From Deltaproteobacteria bacterium (lineage in GTDB: Bacteria > Desulfobacterota > DSM-4660 > Desulfatiglandales > Desulfatiglandaceae): 7,822 bases of DNA. The stretch covers positions 1 to 7,822 of the forward strand of contig JAOZQV010000174.1 in NCBI GenBank assembly GCA_029932035.1. Direction: 5' to 3'. The position numbers were made by a program, and so were the translations under genes. Of this stretch, positions 6,926 through 7,822 are shown piece after piece (position 1 is the stretch's first letter; every line of letters starts with the position of its first letter). Under the pieces are notes generated by a model, which made no database searches, had not been told where the DNA came from, and was given only the letters and a program-made list of their open reading frames with translations.

Positions 6926-7164
6926 TGGTGATGGATTTTGGGTGCTACAAGGCAAGAAATCTATGACTATAATGAAATTTTAAGTTGCCCCATACACAAT
7001 AATTGATTCGGTAGCCTTGCATGGATTTGGCCTGTGTGGTGTGCGAGGTTTACGTAGTCCTTTCCTGGGGGAGCTGCCAGATACCAAAGAAATACTGACC
7101 ATTGTTTCCATTCTCAGGCCCAAAATCGCCCAGTGTAAAGAGATTCCTGAAAAGCCTATTTTCC
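6926..7164. other. Gene-poor stretch with no supported feature
   Basis: No ORF here has a ribosome site or family resemblance. A frame from ATG 7017 runs to 7286 and a reverse frame covers 6980-7225, but neither shows domain motifs. No tRNA, CRISPR or insertion-sequence end is seen. Confidence 0.6.
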
Positions 7165-7192
7165 TTGACATAATGGGTCTTGTCATTATTTT
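7165..7192 (+). promoter_or_regulatory. Putative sigma-70-type promoter overlapped by an inverted repeat
   Basis: A consensus -35 TTGACA (7165-7170) and a weaker -10 TATTTT (7187-7192) are 16 bases apart. Within the pair, ATAATG (7170-7175) and CATTAT (7184-7189) are perfect inverse copies, so a repressor could sit on the spacer. Transcription would begin near 7199 and include the riboswitch and the last gene. Confidence 0.45.
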
Positions 7193-7247
7193 TAAAAGAT
7201 GTAGATATTCCCACCATTCATTCAACCTCTACTCAGGAGGTTACCCA

Positions 7248-7315
7248 ATGAAAAAACACCTCAAAATGTATATGCCCTGCTCCTAATAGGCATAGTTTGC
7301 CTGTTGGGAGCTTAA
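7248..7315 (+). pseudogene. Broken signal-peptide-like mini ORF upstream of the riboswitch
   Basis: CAGGAGGTT (7234-7242) is a near-perfect ribosome site 5 bases before ATG 7248. The frame as read encodes only 12 residues (MKKHLKMYMPCS, stop 7284-7286). Dropping one TA of the TATA at 7269-7272 would join MKKHLKMY to ALLLIGIVCLLGA, a classic signal peptide, which then stops at TAA 7313-7315. This looks like the relic 5' end of an exported-protein gene; a translated leader peptide is the alternative. It ends only about 10 bases before the riboswitch. Confidence 0.4.
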
Positions 7316-7324
7316 AACCTCTTC

Positions 7325-7437
7325 TATAGAAAGCCAAATCCATCGTGAGATGAGGGCGGAAAGCCACGGGTCTTAATATTCGCCTGTTGAGCCTCTTTTA
7401 AAGTATCTTACTTCTCAAAGATAGCCGGGTTGCCGAA
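7325..7437 (+). promoter_or_regulatory. GEMM-I (cyclic di-GMP-I class) riboswitch aptamer
   Basis: The GEMM-I hallmarks appear in order. GAAAGCCAAATCC (7329-7341) is the 5' core. A hairpin CATC/GATG follows, capped by the GNRA tetraloop GTGA (7345-7348). Then come the conserved GCGGAAAGCC (7356-7365) and ACGGGTCT (7366-7373). After a variable arm (TTGAG 7387-7391 can pair with CTCAA 7414-7418) is the 3' core ATAGCCGGGTTGCCGAA (7421-7437). Known members bind c-di-GMP; a subclass common in Geobacter relatives binds 3',3'-cGAMP. I cannot settle ligand choice without an alignment at the position equivalent to Vc2 G20. A terminator overlaps its 3' edge, and the gene controlled begins at 7502. Confidence 0.85.
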
Positions 7438-7479
7438 TGTGACATCGTAAAGGTCACGTTAAGGCAGTTCGGCTTTTTT
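7432..7479 (+). terminator. Riboswitch expression platform: intrinsic terminator
   Basis: GCCGAA (7432-7437) pairs with TTCGGC (7468-7473), and an inner GTGAC (7439-7443) pairs with GTCAC (7453-7457). Six T residues follow (7474-7479). The 5' arm is also the 3' core of the aptamer, so ligand binding and termination should be mutually exclusive, which predicts ligand-activated read-through. TGCC (7431-7434) can alternatively pair with GGCA (7463-7466). Confidence 0.8.
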
Positions 7480-7501
7480 CTTTAGGATTTGTTTTGATTA
7501 T

Positions 7502-7822
7502 ATGACAAACAACAGCCATCAAAAAAGACGATTCGCAGCTCTTCTCTCAATTATTGCCCTTCTCTTAATAGGCCTGGCGATTTTCTGTGTGATTTCTTCG
7601 GGGGAAGGCAAGATCAAGATCTATTTCTACAGCTCCGAGACTAACATCAACAATTTCAAATCTCTCAAGATGAAGGTCCTGGCCGAGGGAGAGGAGGCCC
7701 TTCTATTGATAGTGGCTTTGCCTCAAGGTTTTGCGGGAAACTGCAAGAAGACAATAGAAATGATCAAGAATATGCCAATGGATTCCGATGGAAAGAGGAG
7801 AATCAGGATGTTGGGCCTTGAC
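7502..7822 (+). CDS. Membrane-anchored or secreted protein of unknown function, 3'-truncated by the window edge
   Basis: ATG 7502 opens a frame of 107 residues that is still open at the window end. The N-terminus is polar and basic (HQKRR, 6-10), then a hydrophobic segment at about 11-32 (FAALLSIIALLLIGLAIFCV), consistent with a signal anchor or an uncleaved signal peptide. The rest begins with IKIYFYSSETNINNFKSLKM, a beta-strand-like start, and continues as a soluble mixed sequence with one Cys (81). I recognise no domain. The ribosome site is weak: AGGA at 7484-7487 is 14 bases away, and no better start exists in frame. The gene sits directly behind the GEMM riboswitch and terminator, so cyclic-dinucleotide control is expected. 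That would suit an envelope, motility, extracellular electron transfer or matrix role, but this is inferred from the riboswitch alone. Confidence 0.7.
   Translation, partial: MTNNSHQKRRFAALLSIIALLLIGLAIFCVISSGEGKIKIYFYSSETNINNFKSLKMKVLAEGEEALLLIVALPQGFAGNCKKTIEMIKNMPMDSDGKRRIRMLGLD

Noticed and set aside
7017..7286. An 89-aa forward ORF covering the promoter and the mini ORF
   Set aside because: It has no ribosome site, no family resemblance, overlaps the TTGACA promoter and the clear CAGGAGG site, and ends out of step with either.

Overview
The window looks like chromosomal DNA of an anaerobic bacterium. The best guess is Desulfobacterota (a sulfate reducer or syntroph of the former Deltaproteobacteria). 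The reasons are a heterodisulfide-reductase-like electron-transfer operon, a probable selenocysteine protein, and a GEMM-class cyclic-dinucleotide riboswitch. Taxonomy is inferred from gene content only; there is no rRNA or other marker.

Bases 1-6590 hold one co-directional operon on the + strand. It starts with the 3' part of a large flavoprotein: the end of a GltD-like NAD(P)H oxidoreductase, one HdrA half-module, then a nearly complete second HdrA with two C-terminal [4Fe-4S] clusters. An MvhD/FlxD-type [2Fe-2S] subunit follows. Its frame contains an in-frame TGA at 3268-3270, exactly where the family has the conserved cysteine of G-C-H-x-G-D-C-H-Y. Reading continues in frame for 76 more codons of good MvhD sequence and ends one base into the next gene. 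A perfect 6-bp hairpin with a G-containing loop lies just downstream, as expected of a bacterial SECIS. I read this as a selenoprotein that an ordinary gene caller would cut to 66 residues. Next come two multi-cluster iron-sulfur proteins (316 and 345 aa) and a ferredoxin-NAD(P)H-reductase-like flavoprotein (280 aa, TTG start). An intrinsic terminator closes the operon.

The parts resemble the FlxABCD-Hdr complexes, in which NAD(P)H is oxidised at an FNR-like subunit and electrons pass through Fe-S proteins and MvhD to the flavin of HdrA for bifurcation or confurcation with ferredoxin and a disulfide. No hydrogenase large or small subunit and no HdrB or HdrC lies in the window; they could be upstream or elsewhere. 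A palindromic repeat built of 7-base units sits between the last two operon genes.

Bases 6591-7822 are less dense. They hold a 7-bp inverted repeat, a 78-aa putative lipoprotein, and a largely empty stretch. After these come a promoter-like site, a tiny broken signal-peptide-like ORF, a GEMM-I riboswitch followed directly by an intrinsic terminator, and the start of a membrane-anchored or secreted protein of unknown function that runs off the right edge. Second-messenger control of that last gene is the most distinctive regulatory feature here.
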